64,000 nucleotides of DNA from positions 620,001 through 684,000 of the forward strand of contig NZ_CP061538.1 of the NCBI RefSeq assembly GCF_014705945.2, written 5' to 3'. This DNA is from Rothia amarae (GTDB lineage: Bacteria > Actinomycetota > Actinomycetes > Actinomycetales > Micrococcaceae). Positions within the stretch are counted from its first letter, which is position 1. Each line of letters begins with the position of its first letter. A program made the translations under genes and the position numbers. Below are positions 1 through 8,229 of the stretch, piece by piece. The notes under the pieces are model-generated. The model ran no database searches and was not told the DNA's origin. It saw nothing but the letters and a program-made list of their open reading frames with translations.

Positions 1-26
1 AGTGAACAAGAATCGGAAGGAATACC

Positions 27-569
27 ATGGCGACACAGGAAAAGATCGCTGCTGTTTCCGAGCTGAAAGAACTTTTCTCCAGCTCAAACGCAGTCATCCT
101 CACTGAGTATCGTGGTCTCACTGTAGCGAAGCTCAAAGAGCTTCGCCGCGCACTTGGTGCAGAGACCGAATATGCCGTGGTGAAGAACACCCTAGCTGGT
201 ATTGCAGCTAAGGAAGCTGGTATCGATGCATTCGAGAACCAGCTGGCAGGCCCCAGCGCAATCGCATTCATCAACGGTGAAATGATTGACGCTGCGAAGG
301 CACTGCGTGACTTCGCCAAGGAAAACCCCCAGCTCGTTATCAAGAGCGGCTTCTACGAAGGCGCAGCACTTGATGAAGCTGAAATCAACAAGTTTGCAAG
401 CCTCGAATCACGCGAGGTTCTGCTTTCCAAGGTTGCAGGTGGCGCAAAGGGTGCAATCGCCAAGATTGCTCGCACCGTCGACGCTCTGCGTATCAAGCTC
501 GAAGAATCAGAAGGCGCTCCTGCGGAAGCTACCGCAGAAGAGGCAACTTCAGAAGAAGCTGCAGAGTAA
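27..569 (+). CDS. rplJ: 50S ribosomal protein L10
   Basis: L10 anchors the L7/L12 stalk on the large ribosomal subunit, where translation factors dock. The 180-residue product starts MATQEKIAAVSELKELF and has the L10 core with LTEYRGLTVAKLKELRR near residues 25-41. It ends in a helical Ala/Glu-rich tail that in this family binds L12 dimers. The length suits actinobacterial L10. A ribosome-binding site (GGAAGGA) sits just ahead of the ATG. rplL follows after 102 nt, the classical L10-L12 pairing. The regulatory leader that L10 normally binds would lie upstream of this window, so autoregulation cannot be judged here. Identification is firm. Confidence 0.98.
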   Translation: MATQEKIAAVSELKELFSSSNAVILTEYRGLTVAKLKELRRALGAETEYAVVKNTLAGIAAKEAGIDAFENQLAGPSAIAFINGEMIDAAKALRDFAKENPQLVIKSGFYEGAALDEAEINKFASLESREVLLSKVAGGAKGAIAKIARTVDALRIKLEESEGAPAEATAEEATSEEAAE

Positions 570-671
570 TTACTCTCCTCTGATTTTCAGTTAGCTCGCA
601 GCAGCGGGCAAAACCCCACAGATTTCACATGTAGGATCAGCCCTACACCTGATAAAGAAGGAGCCAAACAA

Positions 672-1046
672 ATGGCTAAGCTTTCCATCGAAGAACTCAT
701 TGAAGCATTCAAGGAACTTTCACTCGTTGAGGTTTCCGAATTCGTTAAGGCATTCGAAGAAGAATTCGACGTAACCGCAGCAGCTCCTGTTGCAGTTGCA
801 GGCGCAGCAGGCGGCGAAGCAGCAGCTGAAGAGCAGTCAGAATTCGACGTTATCCTCGAATCCGCTGGCGATAAGAAGATTGCAGTTATTAAGGAAGTTC
901 GCGCACTTACCTCACTCGGGCTCAAGGAAGCAAAGGACCTGGTTGATTCAGCTCCTAAGGCTGTCCTCGAAGGTGCTTCCAAAGAAGACGCTGAGAAGGC
1001 TAAGGAACAGCTCGAGGGCGCTGGCGCAACCATTACCCTCAAGTAA
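672..1046 (+). CDS. rplL: 50S ribosomal protein L7/L12
   Basis: L7/L12 is the multi-copy acidic stalk protein that recruits EF-G, EF-Tu and IF2 and stimulates their GTPase activity. The 124-residue product has the expected order: an N-terminal dimerisation helix ([20 protein letters not shown]), an Ala-rich flexible hinge around residues 40-55, and the globular C-terminal domain with [18 protein letters not shown]. An AGAAGGAG ribosome-binding site precedes the ATG. It is the last gene of the rplJL unit, which closes with a strong hairpin terminator about 30 nt downstream. Unusually, rpoB does not follow but lies about 32 kb away. Confidence 0.98.
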   Translation: MAKLSIEELIEAFKELSLVEVSEFVKAFEEEFDVTAAAPVAVAGAAGGEAAAEEQSEFDVILESAGDKKIAVIKEVRALTSLGLKEAKDLVDSAPKAVLEGASKEDAEKAKEQLEGAGATITLK

Positions 1047-1075
1047 ATTCGATTCTTATCGAAGTCTTTGTACCA

Positions 1076-1114
1076 CAGGGCGGTACCGTGCAAACGGTGC
1101 CGCCCTGCGGCTTT
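1076..1114 (+). terminator. Rho-independent terminator of rplJL
   Basis: A 13-bp stem with one G-T pair (CAGGGCGGTACCG against CGGTGCCGCCCTG, loop of about six bases) is followed by GCGGCTTTT. It lies 30 nt after the rplL stop, so it most likely ends the L10-L12 transcript. The remaining bases up to 1332 contain no gene I can support. Confidence 0.9.
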
Positions 1115-1254
1115 TAAGTGAAACAAGAACCAGTTCTAATCAGCGCAAAATAATAGAACGTTCATTTTAGATAGCAGAACGTCTGTGCAGCGACGTCAAA
1201 AATAGAAACTAACTCAGGGGTGAGGGCGGTGTCATGATATATTCAAACAAATTG

Positions 1255-1288
1255 ATTCTCACCTGGATGTTCTCATTCCGGTGAGAAT
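1255..1288 (+). promoter_or_regulatory. Inverted repeat and possible operator in the leader of the EIIA gene
   Basis: ATTCTCACC (1255-1263) and GGTGAGAAT (1280-1288) form a perfect 9-bp inverted repeat with a 16-nt loop, about 45 nt ahead of the EIIA gene. A TATATT hexamer at 1238-1243 could be a -10 box, but I see no good -35. Just downstream of it, TCAAACAAATTGA loosely resembles the operator found twice in the sucrose locus. The repeat could be an mRNA hairpin or a binding site. Both readings are speculative. Confidence 0.35.
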
Positions 1289-1332
1289 GACAGGGACTAT
1301 AAGCCCCTGCGAAACTGCTAAGGAGAGTCACC

Positions 1333-1917
1333 ATGAGCCTAAAATCAATGGCAAATCGCTTGTTTTCTAAAGACAAAAATCCAGCATCAGATAACTCGCA
1401 GCAGACAACCACTGCAGAGGGAGGAGCTGTCTCGAAGACTACTTTGGCGGCTCACCTTACAGGTACTGCAGTTTCTCTGGCAGAAGTATCTGATCAGACC
1501 TTTGCCAGTGGCGCATTAGGTCCTGGCGCAGCGATTGAACCTGCCCAGGGCAAGCTCGTCGCTCCTGCAAATGGAAAAATCACCGTAGCTTTCCCCACCG
1601 GACATGCCGTAGGTATGCGTACGGAAGAAGGCTTGGAAATTCTCATGCACATCGGGTTCGATACCGTTGAGCTTGATGGAAAGTTCTTCAATCCTGTGGT
1701 AACAAAGGGGCAGGAAGTCAAGCGCGGCGACGTCCTCGTAGAATTTGATATCGAAGGTATTAAAGCGGCAGGTTATCCGCTCACTACTCCGCTTGTTATT
1801 ACCAATGCAAAGACTGCTGTAGAGAACACGACACTTGCGGATTCGGTACGCTCAGACGAAGAGATTTCAGCCGGTGATGTCTTTTTAGAGGTAGAGGTAA
1901 AAGGCACTGCTAACTAG
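1333..1917 (+). CDS. Stand-alone PTS EIIA component, glucose/sucrose type (Crr-like)
   Basis: This is a soluble phosphocarrier that takes phosphate from HPr and passes it to an EIIB domain. The 194-residue product has a polar N-terminal stretch of about 35 residues, then the EIIA-Glc fold. Visible landmarks are the first active-site histidine in PTGHAVGM (about His91) and the phosphorylated histidine in [14 protein letters not shown] (His106). It closely matches the EIIA domain fused to the C-terminus of the sucrose transporter at 6133-8124, with long identical runs such as [15 protein letters not shown]. It is therefore a paralogue or former part of that system. An AAGGAG site precedes the ATG, and the gene is monocistronic with its own terminator. 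It may also serve EIIBC proteins encoded elsewhere or act as a carbon-regulation signal. That role is inferred. Confidence 0.92.
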   Translation: MSLKSMANRLFSKDKNPASDNSQQTTTAEGGAVSKTTLAAHLTGTAVSLAEVSDQTFASGALGPGAAIEPAQGKLVAPANGKITVAFPTGHAVGMRTEEGLEILMHIGFDTVELDGKFFNPVVTKGQEVKRGDVLVEFDIEGIKAAGYPLTTPLVITNAKTAVENTTLADSVRSDEEISAGDVFLEVEVKGTAN

Positions 1918-1929
1918 GTTTTTATCGTC

Positions 1930-1970
1930 GTCAGCCCGAGATTTAACGACAATCTCGGGCTGACCTGTTT
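1930..1970 (+). terminator. Rho-independent terminator of the EIIA gene
   Basis: A perfect 14-bp stem (GTCAGCCCGAGATT against AATCTCGGGCTGAC, seven-base loop) is followed by CTGTTT. It starts 12 nt after the EIIA stop codon. Confidence 0.9.
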
Positions 1971-2094
1971 AATAAACGTCAGAAGCCGCTACAAGTAACC
2001 GGAATATTTCATTTTCTTGGGTTAAAAATTGCTTTAAATCCCTCTAATAGTGAAAGAATAAGTAGCAATTTGCACCCTAGAGAAATGCGCAAGA

Positions 2095-2733
2095 ATGTTT
2101 ACTCCACCCAGTACGTTTGAAGTACGTGAAGCACAAGATTCAGAGATAGAAGGAGCTATAGAAGCTCTCTCTGACGCATTTCAAACAGATCCTGTGATGA
2201 GCATGGCGGTCGGGGGGGTCAACAAGCTTAGTACCGTGCGCCGACTCTTTCGCTTTCAAATCGAAACCACTTACAAACCTCGCGGGAAAATAGATGTGGC
2301 TGTAGACGAAGAAGGAACAGTTCTAGGTGCTGCTCTTTGGCTTAATCCCGAGGGGCAAAAAGGTAATTTTCTAGGTGATGTGAAAGCACTTCCACGCTAT
2401 TTTAGAATTTTGGGGCTAGCTCTTCCCCGGGGTGTAATCACCGAGTTGAAATTATTACGTGCACGCCCACAGTTTAAGCACTGGTACCTTTACACCATCG
2501 GGGTACATTCTGATGCTCGCTCACGGGGAGTAGGTGGAGCGCTCTTGGATTTTCGCCGTCAGCAGTTGGGGGAATCCCCTGCATATCTGGAAGCGTCTAC
2601 CTTTCGTAGTGCCGCCCTCTATCGCCGTCATGGTTTCTTCGAACTGGGCACATTTAAAGGCGGAAAGCCTGCGGTGGGTATGTGGCATCCAGCCCCCAGT
2701 AGTAGCATTGACGCCGCTGTGGAGAATAAATGA
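2095..2733 (+). CDS. GNAT-family N-acetyltransferase
   Basis: This is a probable acetyl-CoA-dependent N-acetyltransferase of unknown substrate. The 212-residue product shows the GNAT core in its second half: a beta-strand YLYTIGVHSDARSRGVGGALL around residues 127-147, where RSRGVGG is the acetyl-CoA pyrophosphate-binding loop. The C-terminal YRRHGFFELGTF is the usual closing motif. An Arg/Lys-rich insert lies between the two halves (about residues 80-122). The ATG is not preceded by a clear Shine-Dalgarno site, so the start is uncertain. It stands alone between the EIIA gene and the hydrolase operon, and a link to sugar use is not shown. I do not recognise a named subfamily. Confidence 0.8.
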   Translation: MFTPPSTFEVREAQDSEIEGAIEALSDAFQTDPVMSMAVGGVNKLSTVRRLFRFQIETTYKPRGKIDVAVDEEGTVLGAALWLNPEGQKGNFLGDVKALPRYFRILGLALPRGVITELKLLRARPQFKHWYLYTIGVHSDARSRGVGGALLDFRRQQLGESPAYLEASTFRSAALYRRHGFFELGTFKGGKPAVGMWHPAPSSSIDAAVENK

Positions 2734-2820
2734 GTGGTGAACCCCTGAAATAAACCCGAGGCTTCACCGGTATGCGTGAGGCTACCATGTAGTCAGCAGT
2801 AAGGGCGCCTTCAAAATATT

Positions 2821-2877
2821 TTGAATCGTTAATCTCAGTAGTCTACTGTGGATATGACAAACGTTTGACATAAGAGA
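2821..2877 (+). promoter_or_regulatory. Promoter and LacI-type operator in front of the hydrolase genes
   Basis: TTGAAT (2821-2826) and TACTGT (2844-2849), 17 nt apart, form a plausible promoter. Directly downstream, 2853-2877 contains a palindrome centred on CAAACGTTTG (2858-2867), the kind of site LacI-family repressors bind. The 25 bp from 2853 match the site in front of the PTS gene (6036-6060) at 21 positions. The location over the expected transcription start suggests repression by the LacI-type regulator at 8230-9255. Confidence 0.72.
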
Positions 2878-2887
2878 CGATAGAAAC

Positions 2888-4399
2888 ATGGTCAATCACC
2901 AGATGAACCCCCGCGCCCAAGAAATTCTTGATGGTGCAGACGCCTCCTACCGTATGTATCACACCGCAGTCATCGCGGACCCAGATTACCCAGCGCTACA
3001 TCTAGCGCCCCCGGTTGGTCGACTCAATGATCCCAATGGGCTGGTCTATAAAGATGGGGTATACCACGCCTTCTACCAGTACGCACCTGAGCATCCCGGG
3101 CGAGACATCTTCTGGCGGCATGCTCAGTCAACCGATTTAGTTCACTGGGACAATCACAGAAACGCCATTGCACCCATTTATTGGTACGACCGTAACGGAT
3201 GCTACTCGGGCTCCTGTTTCTTAGCAGAAGACGGCACCTTCGAACTGTTTTACACCGGCAACGTCAAAAATCCTGACGGCACCCGAGAAACCTATCAGAA
3301 CCTTGTGCTTTCCCAGGATGACTGTAAAACCTTTGAGCGAAGCGCTGATAATCCGCTGATTTCTGGAACCCCCGCCGGGTACACCCCTCATTTTCGCGAT
3401 CCGTATGTTTTTGAACGCGCGGGAATGTTCTACGCAATGATTGGCACGCAACGTGAAGATCTGACCGGCGCCGTCGTCCTCTATTCTTCGCCCAACCGGA
3501 GGAACTGGAAATTTGAAGGAGAGATAGACTTCTCGGATCCTGCTATTAACGCCTACGGATATATGCTCGAATGCCCGCAGATTATTGAGTTGCAGGACCA
3601 AATAACGGGACAAAAGAAGGATGTCATGCTCTTTTGCCCCCAAGGAATGAGCGCTGACGGCGAACGATTCAATAATAAATATCAAGCCGGGTACATTGTG
3701 GGCCACCTCAACGGGCTTTATTTTGAGGTAGAAACTCCCTTTACCGAATTTGATGCAGGTTTTGAGTTTTATGCTCCACAGGTATTTCACGGTAGCAATG
3801 ACGGTAACCGGGCATTAATTGCCGCATGGTTTGGTATTTCTGACCAAGATGAGATGCCATCCTGGGATCATCGGTGGTTGCACCTGCTGACCTTTCCCCG
3901 CTGGATTTCCCTGCGGGAAGGTAAATTATTCCAGCAGCCGGCGGAGGGATTGAACCAAGCGATGCCGCTGGAGATGCAGAGTCTGGATCACCACGGAGCC
4001 ATTGAAGTGGTAGAAGATGCCAGGGTCTTTCGGGTGTCTGGGGAGCTTGACGTAGAAACCGGCCCAGTCACCATAGCCATAGGGGATCAGCGGGGTGTCG
4101 CTTTCAGCATAGAAATTTCTGCGCATGCTGTGAAGGTAGACCGAACCGGCACCAAATACACCGTGTGGGGGCCTCAGCGGACGCGTACAGCAACCGTTCC
4201 TTCCTCCACTAAAACCTTTGATTTATTGGTGGATGCTTCGGCACTAGAGCTCTTTATTGATGAGGGTGAAACCACCGTCAGTGGACGCTCCTTCTTCCAC
4301 GGCACCCGACGCACAGTGCAGGTTCTGAACGCGGCAGGGGAACCAGCGGTTGAGCAAGTAATTCATCTCAACGCTGTGAAACTCGCCGAAGAACGTTAA
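2888..4399 (+). CDS. scrB: Sucrose-6-phosphate hydrolase, GH32 family (copy 1)
   Basis: It hydrolyses sucrose-6-phosphate made by the neighbouring sucrose PTS to glucose-6-phosphate and fructose. The 503-residue product has the GH32 beta-propeller landmarks: RLNDPNG with the nucleophile Asp48, FRDPYVF with the transition-state Asp, and ECPQ with the general-acid Glu. A C-terminal beta-sandwich domain ends with ALELFIDEGE. There is no signal peptide, which supports an intracellular phosphosugar substrate rather than secreted invertase. It has an operator-like palindrome upstream and is followed within 60 nt by a paralogue, so both are probably co-transcribed. A fructan or other beta-fructoside substrate cannot be excluded from sequence. 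Confidence 0.88.
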   Translation: MVNHQMNPRAQEILDGADASYRMYHTAVIADPDYPALHLAPPVGRLNDPNGLVYKDGVYHAFYQYAPEHPGRDIFWRHAQSTDLVHWDNHRNAIAPIYWYDRNGCYSGSCFLAEDGTFELFYTGNVKNPDGTRETYQNLVLSQDDCKTFERSADNPLISGTPAGYTPHFRDPYVFERAGMFYAMIGTQREDLTGAVVLYSSPNRRNWKFEGEIDFSDPAINAYGYMLECPQIIELQDQITGQKKDVMLFCPQGMSADGERFNNKYQAGYIVGHLNGLYFEVETPFTEFDAGFEFYAPQVFHGSNDGNRALIAAWFGISDQDEMPSWDHRWLHLLTFPRWISLREGKLFQQPAEGLNQAMPLEMQSLDHHGAIEVVEDARVFRVSGELDVETGPVTIAIGDQRGVAFSIEISAHAVKVDRTGTKYTVWGPQRTRTATVPSSTKTFDLLVDASALELFIDEGETTVSGRSFFHGTRRTVQVLNAAGEPAVEQVIHLNAVKLAEER

Positions 4400-4456
4400 T
4401 ACCTGCCGTTGCGGCGTCCACCCTTTCTGAACTTTCGAATTGAGGATTATTTCTCT

Positions 4457-5959
4457 ATGGGTTACATACCTTCCCAGTACACCCCCGAAGAACTATTAGT
4501 AGAAGCCCAAAAGTCGTTTGATGGTTTTTCCAGATTGGCACATTCGGATCCCGATTATCCCGCGTTGCACCTTGCCCCTCCCGTCGGGCGTCTCAATGAT
4601 CCCAATGGGCTGGTATATAAGGACGGCGTGTACCATGCGTTCTATCAGTATTCGCCCGTGCATCCGGTGCGCGCTGTCTTCTGGCGTCATGCGACCAGCT
4701 CAGACTTGACCCACTGGAACGATGACAAAACCGCCATAGCTCCGGTGGAATGGTATGACAAATCGGGGTGCTACTCCGGTTCTGGCGTGGTCACTCCCGA
4801 CGGCACGATGGAATTCTTCTACACGGGCAATGTCAAAGACACCCAGGGAAATCGTGAAAGCTACCAGTGCCTTTTTACCTCCACAGACGACGGCGAAACC
4901 TTTGAGCGATATTCTGATAATCCTTTGATTAGCGGACCAGCTGAAGGTTACACCGCTCACTTTAGAGACCCGCACGTGTTTTGGCGCGATGGCAAATGGT
5001 GGGCCGTGATTGGTGCCCAGCGCGAAGACCTAACCGGTGCCGTCGTCTACTACACCTCTTCTGACCGGCGAAGCTGGAAGTTCGGGGCGGAAATCTCTTT
5101 CTCAGATTCTTCTTTGACGGGGTTGGGATACATGTTTGAATGCCCCATCCTTTTCTCTTTACCCGACCAAGTCACCGGGGAGACTCTGGATGTGTTAATG
5201 TTCTGCCCGCAGGGGGTGGACGCAGACGGCGAGCATTTTAATAATATTTTTCAGTGCGGCTATGTGGTGGGGCGGCTGAAAAACAACCATTTCGAGGTTC
5301 TCACCCCCTTTACCGAAATCGATTCGGGCTTCGAATTTTATGCGCCGCAGATTATTAGTAATACAGGCGATGAAGAGCGAGCAGTGCTAATGGCATGGCT
5401 AGGTAACGCAGATGAAGACGACCAACCCTCATGGGCTTACCACTGGATTCACATGCTCACTTATCCCCGGTATTTGACTTTGTCAGGCGGCAAAATCATG
5501 CAGGCTCCTGTGGAGCAGCTCGAAGACTCCCTGCCTTTTGAACCACTCCATTTGAACTCCAATGGTCGAATAGAGGAACTTGAAGGTGCCCGTACTTTCC
5601 GCCTGCAGGGCACTGTCGATGTCGCCCAGCAACCCGTGATGCTCAGCTTCAACGATGAACAAGGGCGGGCATTGCAGATTACTTTTGATCGAGATTTGTT
5701 GATTATGGATCGCGATGGATCTCGGTACACAGTTGGTGGGGCGTTGCGGCGTCGTTCTATTCCTGCTCAAGATACCCATATCTTCGATATTCTCTTCGAT
5801 GGATCGGCTATCGAGGCGTTTTTTGACGATGGTGCCGAATCATTTACAGGGCGGATTTATCTGACGGGCGAACTGGAAAGCGTGATAGCCCACGATGCGC
5901 TGGGGAAGCCGGTGCCCGATGCGGTGAGCGACGTAAAAGTAGCCCGTTTATCCCGATGA
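4457..5959 (+). CDS. Sucrose-6-phosphate hydrolase or related beta-fructosidase, GH32 family (copy 2)
   Basis: This is a second intracellular GH32 enzyme of about 500 residues, clearly a tandem duplicate of the gene before it. Both share the run DPDYPALHLAPPVGRLNDPN in register, placing the nucleophile at Asp48 in each. FRDPHVF and the acid/base Glu in FECPILF are present, so it should be active. The reading frame is open from a TTG at 4409, but I prefer the ATG at 4457: it gives an N-terminus collinear with copy 1 and has GAGG upstream. Sequence around the third motif differs from copy 1 (ECPI against ECPQ), which may mean different substrate preference. It lies in the same operon as copy 1, and the PTS transporter has its own promoter downstream. 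Confidence 0.86.
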   Translation: MGYIPSQYTPEELLVEAQKSFDGFSRLAHSDPDYPALHLAPPVGRLNDPNGLVYKDGVYHAFYQYSPVHPVRAVFWRHATSSDLTHWNDDKTAIAPVEWYDKSGCYSGSGVVTPDGTMEFFYTGNVKDTQGNRESYQCLFTSTDDGETFERYSDNPLISGPAEGYTAHFRDPHVFWRDGKWWAVIGAQREDLTGAVVYYTSSDRRSWKFGAEISFSDSSLTGLGYMFECPILFSLPDQVTGETLDVLMFCPQGVDADGEHFNNIFQCGYVVGRLKNNHFEVLTPFTEIDSGFEFYAPQIISNTGDEERAVLMAWLGNADEDDQPSWAYHWIHMLTYPRYLTLSGGKIMQAPVEQLEDSLPFEPLHLNSNGRIEELEGARTFRLQGTVDVAQQPVMLSFNDEQGRALQITFDRDLLIMDRDGSRYTVGGALRRRSIPAQDTHIFDILFDGSAIEAFFDDGAESFTGRIYLTGELESVIAHDALGKPVPDAVSDVKVARLSR

Positions 5960-6010
5960 GATAGGGGGAAAAATCCGTTGGCTGACCAGGGGCGACGGAC
6001 GTAACGCAGG

Positions 6011-6060
6011 TTACAAAAACATGAAATTATGGTAATATGTCAAACGATTAGCATAAGAGA
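6011..6060 (+). promoter_or_regulatory. Promoter and LacI-type operator of the sucrose PTS gene
   Basis: TTACAA (6011-6016) and TAATAT (6033-6038) are spaced 16 nt apart. The operator-like sequence at 6036-6060 overlaps the -10 box and matches 21 of 25 positions of the site at 2853-2877, including the trailing CATAAGAGA. Binding by the nearby LacI-family protein would block transcription. Confidence 0.75.
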
Positions 6061-6132
6061 GTAGCTGCAATATGCAACTCTCTTTTGATGGAGCATATTG
6101 CGCATCAAAAAGTAACTCAGTCAGGAGTAAAC

Positions 6133-8124
6133 ATGGATCATAAATCCGTGGCTGAAGACGTTCTGAAAAGTGTTGGCGGCGTCAACAATATTCAGGCAGG
6201 TGCGCACTGCGCCACCCGTTTGCGTCTCGTCCTCAAAGATAAAAATGCCGTCGATCAAGCCGCGCTTGATTCCAACGAAAATCTCAAGGGCACGTTCGAA
6301 AATGCCGGCCAGTTCCAAATCATCGTCGGGCCTGGCGACGTCAACGAAGTTTATAAGCACATGTCCGCCGCAGGCATGCCCGAGGCAAGCAAAGACGAGC
6401 TGAAATCGGTAGCGGCAGGAAAGGGCAACTTAGGAACGCGTTTTCTAAAAACGGTCTCTGATATTTTCCTTCCCATCATTCCTGTGCTGGTTGGCGCAGG
6501 TATTTTGATGGCGCTCAACAACGTATTGACTGCTCCGAAGCTATTTGACCCTGAACTTTCTTTCGTGGACTTGCATCCTGAGTGGGCTGGTTTCTCTGAA
6601 ATTGTCAATATGCTTTCGGCGGCTGCATTTGCATTTCTTCCGATTCTTGTGGGATTCTCGGCCACTAAAGTTTTTGGTGGTAATCCATACCTCGGTTTAA
6701 CGATGGGCGCTGCCATGGTTTCACCTGCTTTGGTGAATGGCTATGAGGTAGCGGTATCTCTTCAAGATGGCACCATGCCCCACTGGGATCTTTTTGGTCT
6801 ACAAGTAGCTCAATCGGGTTATCAAGGTACTGTTTTGCCGATTCTGTTGGTGGCATTCATCCTTTCTCACATCGAGAAGTTTCTCCATCGGATCCTCAAA
6901 GGCGTCATCGACTTTATCTTTACCCCTACTCTCACACTTTTGATTACTGGGTTCTTGACGTTTATCGCGGTCGGTCCTGTGATGTTCAAAGCGGGAACTC
7001 TACTTGGCGATGGCATTAACTGGCTCTATACAACCGCTGGACCAGTGGGCGGCTTTATCTTTGGTTTGTTTTATTCACCCATCGTTATTACTGGTTTGCA
7101 TCAGTCGTTCCCGCCCATTGAGTTGCAGCTTTTCACTCAGGGTGGTTCCTTTATTTTCGCGATTGCTTCGATGGCGAACGTGGCGCAGGGTGGTGCTGCC
7201 CTGGGCGTTTTCCTTACCACGCGTGATGAGAAGTTGAAGGCTCTAGCTGGAGCGACGGCGCCGTCCGCTTTCCTCGGAATCACTGAACCAGCTATCTTTG
7301 GTGTCAATCTTCGCCTTCGTTGGCCGTTCTATATCGCTATGGGTGCTTCTGCTATCGCAGCCACGATTATCGCCATCACCGGCGTCAAAGCGTCTGCCCC
7401 TGGCGCTGCAGGATTCCTAGGATTCGTCTCTATTGATCCGTCTGTTGGTGGGGGATGGGGCGCATTCTTCATTGCAATCTTTACATCGGCAATTCTTGCA
7501 ACAGTTGCTTCATATCTCTGGGGTCGCCGCGTCGCCGCTCGCCAGGAGAAGATTGATGCAGCGATTGAAGAATCGAAAGCGGAAGCAGTTGCAGCGATTC
7601 CTACCCTGGCAGGAACCCCCGGTTATGAGCTCACCGCTCATATGAACGGCAGCGTGGTCGCTCTGGCAGAAGTTTCTGACCCTACCTTTGCCTCGGGCGC
7701 GCTGGGCCCCGGCGCAGCTATCGAACCTTCTACCGGGCAACTGGTTGCGCCGGCAGACGGCAAAATTACCGTAGCGTTCCCCACCGGGCACGCCGTAGGT
7801 ATGCGAGCTGACAACGGTCTAGAGCTCCTCATGCACATCGGTTTTGACACCGTTGAACTCGACGGCAAGCACTTTACTCCTCAGGTCACTAACGGTCAGC
7901 AGGTTAAGCGAGGCGACGTTCTGGTCGAGTTCGACTCAGCAGCCATAGCTGACGCCGGTTACCCGCTGACTACGCCGCTCGTCATTACCAATGCCAAAAA
8001 GACGGTTGAAGAAACCGGATTTGCACAGGGAGTTCATGACGGGGCTGTACTTCGCAGTGGAGAAGCCTTCGTGAACGTAGAAGCAAAAAATCTAGAATCA
8101 ACAGCAGGTTCAAAAGCTGTATAG
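6133..8124 (+). CDS. scrA: PTS sucrose transporter subunit EIIBCA
   Basis: This membrane permease imports sucrose and phosphorylates it. The 663-residue product is a B-C-A fusion. EIIB comes first, with the phosphorylated cysteine in [10 protein letters not shown] (Cys26). Then comes a multi-span EIIC domain with [31 protein letters not shown] and [10 protein letters not shown], typical of the sucrose/trehalose group. A full EIIA domain from about residue 505 has its phosphorylated histidine in LMHIGFDTV (His568). The frame is open further up, but the ATG at 6133 has the best ribosome-binding site (CAGGAGTAAAC) and starts EIIB correctly. The two GH32 hydrolases upstream and the LacI-type gene facing it make sucrose the likeliest substrate. 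Confidence 0.9.
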   Translation: MDHKSVAEDVLKSVGGVNNIQAGAHCATRLRLVLKDKNAVDQAALDSNENLKGTFENAGQFQIIVGPGDVNEVYKHMSAAGMPEASKDELKSVAAGKGNLGTRFLKTVSDIFLPIIPVLVGAGILMALNNVLTAPKLFDPELSFVDLHPEWAGFSEIVNMLSAAAFAFLPILVGFSATKVFGGNPYLGLTMGAAMVSPALVNGYEVAVSLQDGTMPHWDLFGLQVAQSGYQGTVLPILLVAFILSHIEKFLHRILKGVIDFIFTPTLTLLITGFLTFIAVGPVMFKAGTLLGDGINWLYTTAGPVGGFIFGLFYSPIVITGLHQSFPPIELQLFTQGGSFIFAIASMANVAQGGAALGVFLTTRDEKLKALAGATAPSAFLGITEPAIFGVNLRLRWPFYIAMGASAIAATIIAITGVKASAPGAAGFLGFVSIDPSVGGGWGAFFIAIFTSAILATVASYLWGRRVAARQEKIDAAIEESKAEAVAAIPTLAGTPGYELTAHMNGSVVALAEVSDPTFASGALGPGAAIEPSTGQLVAPADGKITVAFPTGHAVGMRADNGLELLMHIGFDTVELDGKHFTPQVTNGQQVKRGDVLVEFDSAAIADAGYPLTTPLVITNAKKTVEETGFAQGVHDGAVLRSGEAFVNVEAKNLESTAGSKAV

Positions 8125-8177
8125 CTCTCTTGTCCTCAATCGCTGATGGGCAGAAATCAAATGAGCATTATGAACAT

Positions 8178-8215
8178 AGCGCTCCGGGAGAATATCTCCC
8201 GGAGCGCTATATTTT
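8178..8215. terminator. Bidirectional terminator between the PTS gene and its repressor
   Basis: A perfect 14-bp stem (AGCGCTCCGGGAGA against TCTCCCGGAGCGCT, three-base loop) is followed by ATATTTT on the plus strand. It lies between two convergent genes and probably ends both transcripts. Confidence 0.88.
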
Positions 8216-8229
8216 GTTGAGTTCAGGTA

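Noticed and set aside
587-1126. A minus-strand frame over rplL (179 codons)
   Set aside because: Ser/Ala-rich shadow of the Ala/Glu-rich rplL. Its end lies within the terminator.
2734-2820. Possible terminator after the GNAT gene (GGTGAA with TTCACC)
   Set aside because: The stem is only six pairs, has no T-run, and spans a long loop, so I do not call it.
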